Assembly: GCF_014652555.1 (NCBI RefSeq)
Contig: NZ_BMZA01000007.1
Location: 62,001-126,000 of the forward strand
Length of the DNA: 64,000 nucleotides
From: Novosphingobium colocasiae
GTDB taxonomy: Bacteria; Pseudomonadota; Alphaproteobacteria; Sphingomonadales; Sphingomonadaceae
Reading direction: 5' to 3'
Shown piece by piece: positions 56,819 through 64,000 of the stretch; the stretch's first letter is position 1; the number at the start of each line of letters is the position of its first letter. A program made the position numbers and the translations under genes. The notes under the pieces were generated by a model that saw only the letters and a list, made by a program, of their open reading frames with translations, ran no database searches and had not been told where the DNA came from.

Positions 56819-57322
56819 TCAGGGTGCGGGCGGAGCGATCTTGTCGCTCTTGGCCATATCGATCAGCGCCTGCGCCTGCACGGCGGCACGTTGCTGCGCT
56901 TCGGCCTCGATCACCGCGATTTCGGCCGGGGTCTTGAAATCGATCAGGCTGATCTCGAACACCAGCGTGGAGTTCGGTGGGATCGGGCCGGTCTGCTGCG
57001 CGCCATAGCCCAGTTCAGGCGGGATCGTCAGCTTGTAGCGGCCGCCGCGTTGCATCTGGACAAGCCCCCGGGCGAAGCCGGGGACCACGCCGTCCAACGC
57101 CATCGGCATGTGCTGCTGCTGATCGAACACGGTGCCGTTCGTCAGCATGCCCTTGTAATCGATCAGGACCCACGAATGCTCGGGCACAGTACCACCGCTG
57201 CCCGGTGCCAGCGTCTCGACCGTGACGGCGGGCTGCGGGGCGGTTGCGGGCGCTGGCTGCGCCACGGCAACGGCCGGCACCATGCCCGCCAGCAGAACGG
57301 CGGCAAAGCCCCGAACACGCAC
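56819..57322 (-). CDS. FKBP-type peptidylprolyl isomerase, secreted
   Basis: A 167-residue protein starting at a GTG for [22 protein letters not shown] (signal peptide to about 22). The FKBP domain (about 40-125) has [37 protein letters not shown] and [22 protein letters not shown]-terminal helix with repeated Gln/Ala residues ([12 protein letters not shown]) follows. It probably folds periplasmic proteins. A downstream partner of the second FKBP gene, 19 bp away. Confidence 0.85.
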   Translation of the reverse strand: MRVRGFAAVLLAGMVPAVAVAQPAPATAPQPAVTVETLAPGSGGTVPEHSWVLIDYKGMLTNGTVFDQQQHMPMALDGVVPGFARGLVQMQRGGRYKLTIPPELGYGAQQTGPIPPNSTLVFEISLIDFKTPAEIAVIEAEAQQRAAVQAQALIDMAKSDKIAPPAP

Positions 57323-57341
57323 AGCGCGGCCTTTCAGGCGA

Positions 57342-57905
57342 TCAGGGGTGGACCGGCGCACCCGCCGGCGGCATGGCACCCGGAGGCATCGCGCCCGGCG
57401 CAGCGGCACCCGGACCACCCGCCGCGCCCTGCATCTGCTGGAGCTGCTGAAGAATGCGCTGTTGCTGTTCGATCTCGGCGCGGCTCTTGAAGTCCAGCAG
57501 CTCGATCTCGAAGGTCAGGTCGGTGTTGGCGGGGATTTCGCCCACGGCCTTGTCGCCATAGGCGAGCGCGGCGGGGATCTCGACCTTGTACTTGCCGCCA
57601 CGCTGCATCTGGACCAGCGCCTTGGTGAAGCCGGGAACCACCTCGTTCAGCGCCATCGGCACCTGCTGGGCCTGATCGAACACCTTACCACCGGGCAGCG
57701 TGCCCTTGTAGTTGATGAGCACCACGTCGTTGATGGTGGGCGATTCGCCGCTTCCGGCGGTGATCGCCTCGACCGAAACGCTGGGCGGAACCACGGCATA
57801 GGCGACGCCGGCGGCGGCCAGTGCGATGGCGGCGACGCCCAGCCAGATCTTGGTCACGGCACCCTTGGCGACCGGCTGCAGCGGAACGCGGGTAATCTCG
57901 GTCAT
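57342..57905 (-). CDS. FKBP-type peptidylprolyl isomerase, membrane-anchored
   Basis: A 187-residue protein with an N-terminal membrane anchor (about residues 18-39, AVTKIWLGVAAIALAAAGVA) that faces the FKBP domain to the periplasm. FKBP block: [40 protein letters not shown] and LAYGDKAVGEIPANTDLTFE. A C-terminal Gln-rich helix (EQQQRILQQLQQMQG) and a Gly/Pro/Ala-rich tail follow. Closely related to the downstream FKBP gene, so a tandem duplication is likely. rpsU lies upstream on the same strand. Confidence 0.88.
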   Translation of the reverse strand: MTEITRVPLQPVAKGAVTKIWLGVAAIALAAAGVAYAVVPPSVSVEAITAGSGESPTINDVVLINYKGTLPGGKVFDQAQQVPMALNEVVPGFTKALVQMQRGGKYKVEIPAALAYGDKAVGEIPANTDLTFEIELLDFKSRAEIEQQQRILQQLQQMQGAAGGPGAAAPGAMPPGAMPPAGAPVHP

Positions 57906-57935
57906 CTGTCGAAGCCCCTCATGCGCGGATCAGCG

Positions 57936-57986
57936 CGCCCTTCCCGAAGCGGATACGCGAAGGGCGCGGATGGAAATTCCGCGCCC
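57936..57986 (-). terminator. Possible terminator between rpsU and the FKBP genes
   Basis: Two overlapping GC-rich hairpins (GCGCCCTTC/GAAGGGCGC at 57936-57971 and GGGCGCGGA/TCCGCGCCC at 57962-57986) that exclude one another lie between rpsU and the FKBP pair. There is no long T tract. It could be a weak terminator, an attenuator or an mRNA stabiliser. Confidence 0.35.
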
Positions 57987-58064
57987 TCTTGGCTTATGCG
58001 ATGCCGGCGTTCAAGCCGGAACCCGCGTTTTATCGATCCGGCCGACAAAACGCGCGGTTTGCGC

Positions 58065-58271
58065 TTACTTCGCGCCGTCGCGCTCGGCCCGCTTGCGCTC
58101 CAGCTTGCGGGCGCGACGGACAGCCGCAGCCTTTTCGCGGGCGCGCTTCTCCGAGGGCTTCTCGTAGTGACGACGCAGCTTCATCTCGCGGTAGACGCCT
58201 TCGCGCTGCAGCTTCTTCTTGAGCGCACGAAGAGCCTGATCGACGTTATTGTCGCGAACGAGAATCTGCAT
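58065..58271 (-). CDS. rpsU: 30S ribosomal protein S21
   Basis: A 68-residue basic protein of the small subunit, [20 protein letters not shown] at the start, then [20 protein letters not shown] and an Arg/Lys-rich end. It fits the 68-residue length usual in alphaproteobacteria. The ATG gives this start; a long upstream open frame has no support. It is monocistronic or read into the FKBP genes. Confidence 0.95.
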   Translation of the reverse strand: MQILVRDNNVDQALRALKKKLQREGVYREMKLRRHYEKPSEKRAREKAAAVRRARKLERKRAERDGAK

Positions 58272-58505
58272 AAACCGAAACACCTCACAAAAAACGAACA
58301 CAGCCCGCCCCGCATCCACTGTGGCGAGGCGAACCGCGAATCCTAGAATTTCCGGGCGCCGCCCCTCGAAAGGGGCAGCTACGTTGGGCGGGCCGTTAGC
58401 AAAAGCGGCCTCGCAAGACAAGCATGAAAGGCCCAAAATCGGCCAGATCGCCAAGAGTTGCCGGACCAGTTGGATTCGCGCGAACTTTACCGCTAAGGCC
58501 GGCCT

Positions 58506-58913
58506 ATGCCCCAACCTCCCTTCTTTCTCGGCTCGCTTTACGTAGCGCTGGGCGGCGGCCTCGGCTCCTGGCTGCGGTTCCTGGTCGGCCGCGCCTGGAC
58601 CGGCGCCATCGGCCCAGTGCGCGCCAGTGCATTCCCCTGGGCCACGCTGACGGTAAATTTCGTCGGCAGCATCCTCATGGGGCTGATCTGCGGCTGGCTG
58701 GCCCGGACCGGCAGCCATGGCGAAGGTACCCGCCTGTTCCTGGCCGTCGGCGTGATGGGCGGGTTCACCACATTTTCCGCCTTCAGCCTCGAAATCGTGC
58801 TGATGGCCCAGCGTGGGCAGGCCAATCTCAGCATGTTCTACGCCGGGCTGTCGATCCTCTTGGGGATCGTCGGGCTGGTCACGGGCCTCTCGCTCGCAAG
58901 GAGCGTCGCATGA
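58506..58913 (+). CDS. crcB: Fluoride efflux channel CrcB (Fluc)
   Basis: A 135-residue dimeric fluoride channel with four helices. [32 protein letters not shown] (N of the signature) and [12 protein letters not shown] (Phe box and Thr lining the pore) are diagnostic. No crcB-type fluoride riboswitch is visible in the 230 bp upstream. Overlaps the pseudouridine synthase by 4 bp. Confidence 0.93.
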   Translation: MPQPPFFLGSLYVALGGGLGSWLRFLVGRAWTGAIGPVRASAFPWATLTVNFVGSILMGLICGWLARTGSHGEGTRLFLAVGVMGGFTTFSAFSLEIVLMAQRGQANLSMFYAGLSILLGIVGLVTGLSLARSVA

Positions 58914-60172
58914 GCGGGGTGCACAAGGGTGGCGAGGACATGGTCCGCCAGTTCACCGTGGGCGGTGATGACGACGGCGTGCGGCTGGACCGCTGGTTCA
59001 AGCGCCATCTGCCGCAAGTCGGCTTTGCCACGGTATCGCGCTGGGCGCGCACCGGGCAGATCCGGGTGGACGGCAAGCGCGCCGATGTCGATACGCGGCT
59101 GACCGCCGGCCAGTTGCTGCGGGTGCCGCCGGGCGGTGACGTGAGACCCGGTGGCCCGACCAAGCGGGTGCGCAAGCCGCTGTCCGAGGAAGAGATCGAG
59201 CTGGCCGATTCGATGGTCCTGACGCAGGACCGCGCGGCGATCGTGCTGAACAAGCCCCCGGGGCTGGCCACACAGGGCGGCAGCGGCACGCACAGCCATG
59301 TCGACGGGCTGCTTGATGCCTATGCCGCCGAAGGCCCGCGCCCCCGGCTGGTCCACCGGCTGGACAAGGACACCTCGGGCGTCCTCCTGATCGCCCGCAC
59401 GCCGGGCAGCGCGGCGTTCTTTTCAAAGCGTTTTTCCGGCCGTTCGGCGCGCAAGATCTACTGGGCGCTGGTGGTCGGCGTTCCCTCGATCGACGATGGC
59501 ATGATCGAACTGCCGCTGGCCAAGCAGCCGGGTACCGGCGGCGAGAAGATGCATGTCGACGAAAAGGAAGGCCAGCCCGCCAAGACACGCTACCGCGTGC
59601 TCGACCGCGCGGGCAATCGCGCGGCCTGGGTGGAGCTGCACCCGATGACGGGGCGCACGCACCAGTTGCGCGTGCACATGGCGGCGATCGGCCACCCGAT
59701 CGTCGGCGATGGCAAGTACGGCGGGCAGGAGGCGTTCCTGTCCGGCACCATCAGCCGCAAGATGCACCTCCACGCGCGGCGGCTCATCATCGATCACCCC
59801 GATGGCGCGCCGCTCGATGTGACCGCGCCCCTGCCCGATCATTTCGCCAATTCGCTCGCCTCGCTCGGCTTCGACGAGGAAACCGGGGCCGAACTGCCCG
59901 AGCCCCCCCCGGCACCGGGCAAGGACGAGCAGAAGCGCGCGGCCAAGGCGCATGCCAAGCAGTACCGCAAGGAACGGCGCGGCGAGCGCCGGTCGCGCGG
60001 CGGCGATGCCCCGGCGCGGCCGCGCACCGGCGGCAAGGCACCCGCCAAGGGTGGTGCGAAAGGTCCGGGCAAGAGCCCCGCCAGACCGGGCACGAAAGCG
60101 GGAGCGAACCCGGGCGGCAAGCCCGCCGGACGCGCACCGGCGCGGCCCAAGGGTCCGCCGCGCGGCCGCTGA
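58910..60172 (+). CDS. RluA/RluC-family pseudouridine synthase with long basic tail
   Basis: A 420-residue RNA-modifying enzyme. It has an S4 domain (about 20-80, [19 protein letters not shown]) and the RluA catalytic domain with [19 protein letters not shown] (catalytic Asp in HRLDxDTSG) and [15 protein letters not shown]. The last 100 or so residues (from about 325) are a low-complexity Lys/Gly/Pro/Arg-rich tail ([20 protein letters not shown]). Closest in architecture to RluC, which modifies 23S rRNA. It overlaps crcB by 4 bp, so the two are coupled. Confidence 0.9.
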   Translation: MSGVHKGGEDMVRQFTVGGDDDGVRLDRWFKRHLPQVGFATVSRWARTGQIRVDGKRADVDTRLTAGQLLRVPPGGDVRPGGPTKRVRKPLSEEEIELADSMVLTQDRAAIVLNKPPGLATQGGSGTHSHVDGLLDAYAAEGPRPRLVHRLDKDTSGVLLIARTPGSAAFFSKRFSGRSARKIYWALVVGVPSIDDGMIELPLAKQPGTGGEKMHVDEKEGQPAKTRYRVLDRAGNRAAWVELHPMTGRTHQLRVHMAAIGHPIVGDGKYGGQEAFLSGTISRKMHLHARRLIIDHPDGAPLDVTAPLPDHFANSLASLGFDEETGAELPEPPPAPGKDEQKRAAKAHAKQYRKERRGERRSRGGDAPARPRTGGKAPAKGGAKGPGKSPARPGTKAGANPGGKPAGRAPARPKGPPRGR

Positions 60173-60214
60173 GGGCTGGTGAACAACGAGGGGGACGGGG
60201 GAGACGATGCGGGC

Positions 60215-60865
60215 ATGAAGCTGGCGGTTTTCGATTGCGATGGGACGCTGGTCGATGGGCAGGCCCCGATCTGCGAGGCGATGGAGAACGCCTTTGCCGT
60301 GTTCGGGCTGGTCGCCCCGCCCCGCGCGCTGATCCGCCGCGCGGTGGGGCTGTCGCTGCCGCAGGCAATGCGCCAGCTCCTGCCCCATAGCGTGCGCGAT
60401 CAGCAACTGGCGCTGGCCGAAGCCTATCGCGAAGCGTTCCGGGCCGCCCGGATCGACGGCCGCGTCTCGCAGCCGCTGTTCGAAGGGATGGCCGACACGC
60501 TGCGCGCCCTCGCCCAAGCCGGATGGACGTTGGGCGTCGCCACCGGAATGTCGGACCGGGGGCTGGAACATTGCCTTGCCGCCAACGGCGTTTCGGACCT
60601 GTTCGTCACCCTGCAGACCGCTGACCGCCACCCGTCAAAGCCGCACCCCGCCATGCTGGAAGCGGCGCTCGCCGATGCCGGAGCCGGCCCCGAACAGGCG
60701 GTCATGATCGGCGATACGCAATACGACATGGCGATGGCCCGCGCGATCGGCGTGCGCGCCATCGGCGTCGACTGGGGCTATCATCACCCCGCCGAGCTGC
60801 GCGATGCCGGGGCCGAACGGGTGGTGGGAACCCCGCAGGAACTGACGCAGGCGCTACTGGGCTGA
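60215..60865 (+). CDS. HAD-IA phosphatase (Gph/PGP-like)
   Basis: A 216-residue HAD hydrolase. Motif I is LAVFDCDGTLVDGQAP (nucleophile and acid Asp), motif II is LGVATGMS, motif III Lys lies in HPSKPHPAM, and motif IV is VMIGDTQYDMAMARA. A helical cap after motif I (about 17-85) places it near phosphoglycolate phosphatase-like enzymes. The ATG at MKLAVFDCDG is used rather than a GTG 12 codons upstream. Substrate uncertain. It lies between the pseudouridine synthase and ATP12 genes. Confidence 0.88.
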   Translation: MKLAVFDCDGTLVDGQAPICEAMENAFAVFGLVAPPRALIRRAVGLSLPQAMRQLLPHSVRDQQLALAEAYREAFRAARIDGRVSQPLFEGMADTLRALAQAGWTLGVATGMSDRGLEHCLAANGVSDLFVTLQTADRHPSKPHPAMLEAALADAGAGPEQAVMIGDTQYDMAMARAIGVRAIGVDWGYHHPAELRDAGAERVVGTPQELTQALLG

Positions 60866-60869
60866 ACAT

Positions 60870-61106
60870 ATGACCATTATCGACGATACCGCCGCCACCG
60901 AGCGGCTTGCAAAACGCCGCTTCATCATCATGCGCGCCGCCAATTTGTGCGGCGCGGTGCTGGTCGTGCTGGGCATGCTGGTGTTCACCCGCCGCCTGCC
61001 CGTCAACCTGCCGCCCGAAGCAGGCTATGCGCTGGCCGCGATCGGCCTGTTCGAAGCGCTGATCCTGCCGCGCATCCTGGCCCGCGCATGGCGCAGCCGG
61101 CCATGA
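60870..61106 (+). CDS. Small two-helix membrane protein
   Basis: A 78-residue protein with two hydrophobic helices (about 24-41 and 52-70) and a basic start (ERLAKRRFIIMRAANL). It is packed 4 bp after the HAD gene and overlaps the ATP12 gene start by 4 bp, so is probably translated with them. No function is assigned. Confidence 0.7.
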   Translation: MTIIDDTAATERLAKRRFIIMRAANLCGAVLVVLGMLVFTRRLPVNLPPEAGYALAAIGLFEALILPRILARAWRSRP

Positions 61107-61801
61107 AGCGGTTCTACAAGGACGTCAGCGTCAGCGCGCAGGACGGCGGCTGGCGGGTGCTGCTGGACGGGCGGCCGATCCGGACCGCCGGCGGCAGGGC
61201 GCAGGTCGTGCCGAGCGAGCCGCTGGCCGCCGCGCTGGCGGACGAATGGGCAGCGCAGGGCGAAGAGATCGACCCCGCCCGGTTCCGCCTGCGCGATCTG
61301 GCCGATTACGCCATCGATGCGCTGGAGGACGATCGCGCCGCAACGGTTGCCGATCTGCTCGGCTATGCCGGCACCGATACCCTGTGCTACCGCGCCGATC
61401 CCGACGAGCCGCTCCACCGCCGCCAGCTTGAAATCTGGGAACCGCTGCTGCGCGATGCCGAATGCCGCTGGGGCGTGCGCTTCACCCGTGTATCGGGCGT
61501 GATGCACCGCCCGCAACCGGCCGAGACGCTGGCGCGCCTGGAAGCCGAACTGGCCAGTCAGGATGCCTTCCAACTGGCGGCGCTGCGCATGCTGACCAGC
61601 CTTGCCGCCTCGCTGACGATTGCCCTGCTCGCCATCGCGCCCGGGGCCGACGGCGGGGCGTTGTGGAATGCCGCCAACCTCGAAGAGGACTGGCAGGTCG
61701 AGCTGTGGGGCGAGGATGTGCTGGCGGCAGAGAACCGCGCCGCCCGCGCCAAAGCTTTCGCGCTCGCCATCCGCTTCGCCACGCTCGCCCGCGCGGGCTG
61801 A
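61103..61801 (+). CDS. ATP12-family F1-ATPase assembly chaperone
   Basis: A 232-residue chaperone of the ATP12 family, which in mitochondria and alphaproteobacteria binds the F1 alpha subunit during assembly. MKRFYKDVSV, VLLDGRPIRTAGG and LADEWAAQGEEIDPA are characteristic; DTLCYRADPDEPLHRRQLEI and WNAANLEEDWQVELWGED follow. It lies at the end of a cluster of coupled genes. Its presence fits alphaproteobacterial origin. Confidence 0.92.
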   Translation: MKRFYKDVSVSAQDGGWRVLLDGRPIRTAGGRAQVVPSEPLAAALADEWAAQGEEIDPARFRLRDLADYAIDALEDDRAATVADLLGYAGTDTLCYRADPDEPLHRRQLEIWEPLLRDAECRWGVRFTRVSGVMHRPQPAETLARLEAELASQDAFQLAALRMLTSLAASLTIALLAIAPGADGGALWNAANLEEDWQVELWGEDVLAAENRAARAKAFALAIRFATLARAG

Positions 61802-61802
61802 T

Positions 61803-61841
61803 CCCCAAAAGCAAACCCGCCCCGGCACAGGCCGGGACGGG
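61803..61841 (-). terminator. Terminator after the outer-membrane barrel gene
   Basis: CCCG-CCCCGGC...GCCGGG-ACGGG hairpin (61816-61841); on the minus strand it is followed by a T-rich GGTTTGCTTTT. It ends the 62-kb barrel-protein gene; it could also act on the ATP12 unit. Confidence 0.5.
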
Positions 61842-61886
61842 ATGCCTGGACCGGAGCCTTGCGGCCCCTGCCGTTCAGAGCATGGC

Positions 61887-62465
61887 TCAGAAGCGCGCGC
61901 CCAGAGCGATCACGCCAGCGTGACGGCTGAAGTCGGCTTCGTAGTTCGAGTAGCGGTACTCGGCCTTGGCGAAGAAGTTCTTGCCGAACGGCATTTCGTA
62001 ACCGGCACCCAGACGGAAACCGTCGAGGTCAGCATGATCCTTGAACGAGTACTGGCCGGTGGCCGCTTCGACGGTCGGGCCCTTTACGACGTCTTCGAGA
62101 CGGGCATTGGTGTAGCCGCCGAAGACATATAGCTTGTTGTTGCCACCGACGGTGGTGCCGAGGCGGACAACCGCTGCCAGATCACGGCCGCCTTCGATGC
62201 ATTCCTTGTCACCAGCGGCGGTGAAGGTGGCGCACTTCTTGGTGGTGCTGTCAGCGATGGTGCCCTGCACGCCGACGAACATGCCGCCCGACAGCGCAAG
62301 GTCGTAGCCGGCGGAAACGCCGTAGCCGAAGCCGGTCTTCGATTCGCCACCGGCCGACACGTTGTCGACGCCGGCTTCCGCCTGCACGAAGGCCTGGGCC
62401 TGGGCAGCGGCGGGAACGGCGAACAGAGCAGCGGCGGTGAGGCTCGCAGCGATAAACTTCTTCAT
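61887..62465 (-). CDS. Small outer-membrane beta-barrel protein (OmpA/OmpW-like fold)
   Basis: A 192-residue protein with a signal peptide (MKKFIAASLTAAALFAVPAA, cleaved near AQAQA) and about eight predicted strands, ending in Phe (VIALGARF). FGYGVSAGYDLAL, YVFGGYTNARL, FRLGAGYEMPFG and KAEYRYSNYEADF are typical of the OMP_b-brl (porin family) group. The ATG 20 codons into the open frame gives the signal peptide. A lone gene with an AT-rich upstream region. Function unknown. Confidence 0.82.
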   Translation of the reverse strand: MKKFIAASLTAAALFAVPAAAQAQAFVQAEAGVDNVSAGGESKTGFGYGVSAGYDLALSGGMFVGVQGTIADSTTKKCATFTAAGDKECIEGGRDLAAVVRLGTTVGGNNKLYVFGGYTNARLEDVVKGPTVEAATGQYSFKDHADLDGFRLGAGYEMPFGKNFFAKAEYRYSNYEADFSRHAGVIALGARF

Positions 62466-62738
62466 GGTAACTCCTGCATTATCTTCTTCCCCGGGTTTCA
62501 AACCGCACACCGGGGAGGCGCTCACCTAGCGACGATGCAGGACGGGTCAATAAAACACCCGAAACATCAACAAATTAGCGATTTTCATGTTACAAAATAG
62601 GCACAATTGCATTTAAAGAAATCACATTTGAAATTTTCTCAACCAGCCGAAATGCACCCGATTCCGCCGATCCAAAGCGATAATTACAATTTGTTCATCA
62701 TGAAATGGACCAAGGGCGTTTCACGAGTTCAAAAAAAC

Positions 62739-63389
62739 TCAGGTCCCACTTGCATTGATCCAGTCCGAAACCTGTATCGCCACTTCGTTCGCCGCACGGT
62801 TAAGCGCCGGGGCCACCGAGTTTGCATCCGGCACCACCCCTGTCGCGCGGGATTCGAACCGGCGCGTTTTCACGGTGCCATCGCGCCCGCGCAGGAATGC
62901 GTCGTAGCGCACGACCACGGCCTGCGCCTGCGCGTCATAGCCCATGTCGAGCAGGCTGCCGTCCAGCACCTGCCCCGCCTGCCCCAGCAGTTCGGGCCCT
63001 TCGGTCACCAGCCGGCCGGTCCGTGCGCGCAGCGTTTCCGCCAGCACGCTGCGGAACTGCCGCGCCGGCCGTTCCACCCAGACCGCGTTCTTGAGATAGG
63101 CGAGACGCGCGCCGTCGATCCGAACCGGCACACGCAGCACGGCAAGGCTGCGATCCGTCTCCGGCTCCATCACCACCAGCGCCGAGGCGACCGGCCCGCC
63201 ACCGAGCGCGCCCGCCGGAGCAGTCTGTTCGGCAGTCAGCCGAAGCATCGTATCGGGCACCTTGCCGCCCAGGCTGATGCAGCCGGCCAGCGCCGCCGAC
63301 AGCCCCAGCGCCAGCAGCGCCGGGACGATCCGCCGCCGCCGGGCAGCCTTTGCTCGCGGTGTCGCGCTGTCCATCGCATCCCTCATCAT
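62739..63389 (-). CDS. ABC-type transport auxiliary lipoprotein (PqiC/MlaB-like, DUF330)
   Basis: A 216-residue lipoprotein: basic start, lipobox LAGCISLG (cysteine about 37), then the ABC_trans_aux domain (about 50-205), with VRIDGARLAYLKNAVWVERP and DWINASGT at the end. Such proteins are the outer-membrane partner of Mla/MCE lipid transporters. It overlaps the MCE gene by 4 bp, so the two form one unit. Three overlapping possible starts exist (ATG ATG); the first is used. Confidence 0.85.
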   Translation of the reverse strand: MMRDAMDSATPRAKAARRRRIVPALLALGLSAALAGCISLGGKVPDTMLRLTAEQTAPAGALGGGPVASALVVMEPETDRSLAVLRVPVRIDGARLAYLKNAVWVERPARQFRSVLAETLRARTGRLVTEGPELLGQAGQVLDGSLLDMGYDAQAQAVVVRYDAFLRGRDGTVKTRRFESRATGVVPDANSVAPALNRAANEVAIQVSDWINASGT

Positions 63390-64000
63390 GGCTTGTAGTC
63401 CGGCAGGTTCTGGCCCTTGATCACCGCACCCGCACCCTGCTCGTCGATCTTCTCGGTCACCGCGCGCAAGGCGGCGCTGGCGGCGCGCAGTTCGCGCAAG
63501 GCCGCATTGGCGGCGGGCAGCGTGTCCTGGCTCAGCCGGTTCATCGCCGGATCGACGGTCTTGAGCGAGGCGTTCATCTGATCGGCAGCGCGCTGGACCG
63601 ATTGCATGGTATCGCGCAACTGGGTGGCGAGCGATGTGCCCTGATCGCCCAACAGGCTGTCGGCCTTGCCGGCCACGCCCTGGAATGCCACCAGCGTCGC
63701 CTGGGCCTGCTTGAGCGTCGCCTGCAACTCGACCAGCGTGCCCTTGAGCTGGGGCGAGGCATCGGCAAGGTTGCCGGTCAGCCGATCGGTATTGGCGAGG
63801 ATGCCGGTGATCGACTTGCGGTTTTCCGGGGTGAACAACTGGTTGAGGTTCTCGGTCAGCGTCGCCAGCCGTTCCAGCAGCAGCGGCGCGTTGCTGAGCA
63901 GTTCGCCCAGGCCGCCGCGCTTGGTCGGGATCACCGGCACCCCTTCGGGGCCGGGTTCGGTCAGCAGCGGCGCGCCCTTGACCGCGCCTTCGAGCTGGAT
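63386..64000 (-). CDS. MlaD/MCE-family lipid-transport protein, C-terminal part
   Basis: The 3' 204 codons of a gene that runs off the window. The visible part is the long helical region that follows the MCE domain: heptad-like stretches LLERLATLTENLNQLF, LQATLKQAQATLVAF and AADQMNASLKTVDPAM. Family members line a tunnel between the membranes that carries phospholipids. The adjacent auxiliary lipoprotein supports the assignment. MlaE and MlaF genes would be expected just beyond the edge. Confidence 0.8.
   Translation of the reverse strand: MQLEGAVKGAPLLTEPGPEGVPVIPTKRGGLGELLSNAPLLLERLATLTENLNQLFTPENRKSITGILANTDRLTGNLADASPQLKGTLVELQATLKQAQATLVAFQGVAGKADSLLGDQGTSLATQLRDTMQSVQRAADQMNASLKTVDPAMNRLSQDTLPAANAALRELRAASAALRAVTEKIDEQGAGAVIKGQNLPDYKP

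Noticed and set aside
58272..58505. Possible fluoride riboswitch before crcB
   Set aside because: The conserved crcB-motif segments are not visible on the plus strand.
62466..62738. AT-rich gap upstream of the outer-membrane barrel gene as a horizontally acquired segment
   Set aside because: At about 270 bp with no frame or repeat, it is better explained as a promoter region and the 3' flank of the lipoprotein gene.

Overview
The window is GC-rich alphaproteobacterial chromosome, most likely from a sphingomonad (Novosphingobium/Sphingomonas-type). The evidence is a single bifunctional RelA/SpoT homologue, a mitochondrial-type ATP12 chaperone gene, two large TonB-dependent receptors of the roughly 1,000-residue sphingomonad class, a Tad/Cpa pilus locus, and short intergenic inverted repeats typical of the group. 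The genus is an inference from gene content; there is no rRNA gene here. I found no CRISPR array, prophage, IS element or tRNA gene.

Region by region. 1-9.1 kb: cyclophilin, a long inverted-repeat element, DUF1905 protein, (p)ppGpp synthetase/hydrolase, serS (with an unusual internal insertion), surE-nlpD, and a potassium-channel gene broken by a one-base frameshift. 9.2-12.5 kb: rimO, two near-identical 64-bp units that look like tandem small-RNA genes, a CinA-type protein and a lipoprotein. 12.6-15.9 kb (minus strand): secE-nusG, then an acyltransferase, then rplK-rplA. 16-25 kb: a multi-pass membrane protein, a lipoprotein, ispH-thrB-rnhA-FUSC, a single-domain globin with NO-sensor-like operators, an FAD oxidoreductase and an alpha/beta hydrolase.

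24.8-32.3 kb: the Tad pilus operon cpaA-B-C-D-E-tadB-tadC, with no cpaF/tadA ATPase and no flp pilin gene. 32.4-33.9 kb: mtnP and a TetR regulator. 34.4-43.7 kb: two TonB-dependent receptors flanking a TPR-sulfotransferase and a 2OG-Fe(II) oxygenase, the best candidate here for an uncharacterised uptake/modification system. 43.8-52.5 kb: clpB, a tandem pair of paralogous outer-membrane barrel proteins, an M16 peptidase and a small coupled protein. An 18-bp palindromic motif (TGTTGC-N6-GCAACA and variants) recurs upstream of the second receptor, clpB and both barrel genes.

52.6-56.7 kb (minus): gatC-gatA-[vapB-vapC]-gatB, a toxin-antitoxin pair lodged in the amidotransferase operon. 56.8-58.3 kb: two FKBP isomerases and rpsU. 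58.5-61.8 kb: crcB, an RluA-family pseudouridine synthase, a HAD phosphatase, a small membrane protein and the ATP12 chaperone. 61.9-64 kb: an outer-membrane barrel protein, then an ABC-transport auxiliary lipoprotein and the 3' part of an MCE/MlaD gene that runs off the window.
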